From contig JAHHLF010000375.1 of NCBI GenBank assembly GCA_018679315.1, forward strand, positions 1 to 7,463: a DNA stretch of 7,463 nt. Reading direction: 5' to 3'. The notes under the pieces were generated by a model. It saw only the letters and a program-made list of their open reading frames with translations, did no database searches and had not been told where the DNA came from. The position numbers and the translations under genes were made by a program. This DNA comes from Bacteroidia bacterium. GTDB lineage: Bacteria; Bacteroidota; Bacteroidia; Flavobacteriales; Flavobacteriaceae. Below are positions 6,466 through 7,463 of the stretch, one piece after another (position 1 is the stretch's first letter; every line of letters begins with the position of its first letter).

Positions 6466-7463
6466 CTATTCAGTATTCCTTAATCGGATGATCCTTCCTT
6501 TATCGGCTGCTGTCGGACTCCCTTCATCGATCAGTATTAAAAGATCTCCACTGGGTACCTGGGCAATATCCCTGACCCTTCCGATGTTCTCGAGCACTAT
6601 ATCGGTTACATCAGTATCCGGATCATAACGTACCAGATCTCGTCCTAGCAGGCTTCCCATAAGAAAGGAGCCATTCCATTCAGGGAAATTACTGTCTTTT
6701 AGTTTAATCAGCCCCGAAGGGGATATCCGAAAGCTTGTTGTCCAGGCTTTTAAGGGCAAGACGGTAGAATCTGCCGCCTCTTCTTCAGTCATATCGGATA
6801 CAGGGGTCCCGTCATAGTTCAGCCCATAGGAAAACAAGGGCCAGCCATAATTCCCTCCTTTTTCAATGATATTCAGTTCGTCTCCACCTAAGGGTCCGTG
6901 TTCATTGGCATAAAATATATTGGTAGCTGGATCATAAAAGAAGCCTTGCGGATTGCGGTGGCCATAAGTCCACACACTGATAGGTCCGGATTCCCCAACA
7001 AATACCGGATTATCTGCCGGGATCTGTCCATCTTCCATAAAACGATGGATCTTCCCCAAGACATTACTCAGATTCTGTGGTCCAGGATCGGGATAAGGGC
7101 TGCCCCCAACGCCAATAGAAAGGAAGAAATGCGTATCGTCCTGCCAGGCAATTCGCGATCCAATAGAAAATTGGTCAGAGCTGTAGATCACTTCCAAATC
7201 TTCGGCCTTATTATTCACCAATTTGAACCGTGCTACGGACAAGTTATACGCATTGTTCACGTAGGTGATATAGATCCAGTTATTTGTTTCGTAATTCGGG
7301 TGAAGGCTCACGTCCATAAGTCCCCCATAAATAATTCCGCTAAAAGTGGTAGTAGCTGTGCCCGGAATACCTGTGACCCGAGCCGCACTTCCATTTAGAT
7401 AATGATAAAATGCTCCTGTTCGGTCTGTAAAGAGGTATTCTTCCTCCCCGATCACTTCAATAC
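6466..7463 (-). CDS. PQQ-dependent soluble sugar dehydrogenase (5' end beyond right edge)
   Basis: The frame is open through the right edge. A GTG at 7455 could act as a start, but codons before it (Ile-Glu) continue the expected first propeller strand, so the gene is cut by the window and the signal sequence and first blade are missing. Residue numbers count from that GTG. The product is a six-bladed beta-propeller of the glucose/sorbosone dehydrogenase family (GSDH, PF07995; aldose sugar dehydrogenase / YliI type): FTDRTG (9-14), GGLMDVSLHPNYETNNWIYI (44-63, with the catalytic-type His52), SRIAW (100-104), QNLSNVLGKIHRF (127-139), YGHRNPQGF (164-172, PQQ-contacting Arg167), EHGPLGGDELN (185-195) and NYGWP (202-206). 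The C-terminus, GRVRDIAQVPSGDLLILIDE (292-311) then GRIIRL, is a normal family end. Such enzymes oxidise aldoses to lactones in the periplasm using PQQ and calcium. The usual Asp of the GDGG loop is Val115 here (SIGVGGSP). It is the first visible gene of the minus-strand block. Confidence 0.92.
   Translation of the reverse strand, partial: IEVIGEEEYLFTDRTGAFYHYLNGSAARVTGIPGTATTTFSGIIYGGLMDVSLHPNYETNNWIYITYVNNAYNLSVARFKLVNNKAEDLEVIYSSDQFSIGSRIAWQDDTHFFLSIGVGGSPYPDPGPQNLSNVLGKIHRFMEDGQIPADNPVFVGESGPISVWTYGHRNPQGFFYDPATNIFYANEHGPLGGDELNIIEKGGNYGWPLFSYGLNYDGTPVSDMTEEEAADSTVLPLKAWTTSFRISPSGLIKLKDSNFPEWNGSFLMGSLLGRDLVRYDPDTDVTDIVLENIGRVRDIAQVPSGDLLILIDEGSPTAADKGRIIRLRNTE

Noticed and set aside
6898..7398. 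Plus-strand open frame of 166 codons
   Set aside because: It lies wholly antisense to the well-supported sugar dehydrogenase, whose conserved motifs cover the same bases; the translation has no recognisable domain.

Overview
The window looks like chromosomal DNA of a member of the Bacteroidetes, most likely a (marine) Flavobacteriaceae-type organism. This is inferred from the protein families, the near absence of Shine-Dalgarno sequences, moderately AT-rich spacers, one promoter candidate resembling the Bacteroidetes TTG/TAnnTTTG type, and lipoprotein and secretory signals of that lineage. I see no tRNA, rRNA, CRISPR array, transposon, phage gene or attachment site. The species cannot be named from this window alone.

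Layout. Left block, minus strand: a 5' portion of a lipoprotein of the intradiol ring-cleavage dioxygenase family (400 down to the left edge), preceded by a divergent pyruvate-kinase-like gene (2011-461) with a helical N-terminal extension and no C-terminal regulatory domain. Middle block, plus strand: a DUF418/YeiB-type multi-spanning membrane protein (2246-3472) and a small flavodoxin/HemG-like protein (3576-4091). The pyruvate-kinase-like and DUF418 genes diverge from a 234-nt spacer that carries a promoter candidate and an inverted repeat. Right block, minus strand, running from the right edge toward 4116: a PQQ-dependent soluble sugar dehydrogenase (truncated by the right edge), a small secreted beta-rich hypothetical protein, a dienelactone-hydrolase-family enzyme with a Tat-like leader, and a protein made of two tandem C_GCAxxG_C_C (cysteine-rich, putative redox) units. 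This block converges on the flavodoxin gene, with 24 nt between the stop codons.

How the genes fit together. The four right-block genes are codirectional with gaps of 51, 46 and 90 nt and could be one or two transcripts, but their products do not form a recognisable pathway. Several are redox- or envelope-related (PQQ dehydrogenase, flavodoxin, cysteine-rich protein, exported hydrolase, lipoprotein dioxygenase). This reads as a core or housekeeping-accessory chromosomal stretch rather than a defence or mobile island. The two most unusual items are the pyruvate-kinase-like protein, whose active site is kept but whose potassium-site signature is altered, and the internally duplicated C_GCAxxG_C_C protein. 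I found no convincing undescribed multi-gene system.
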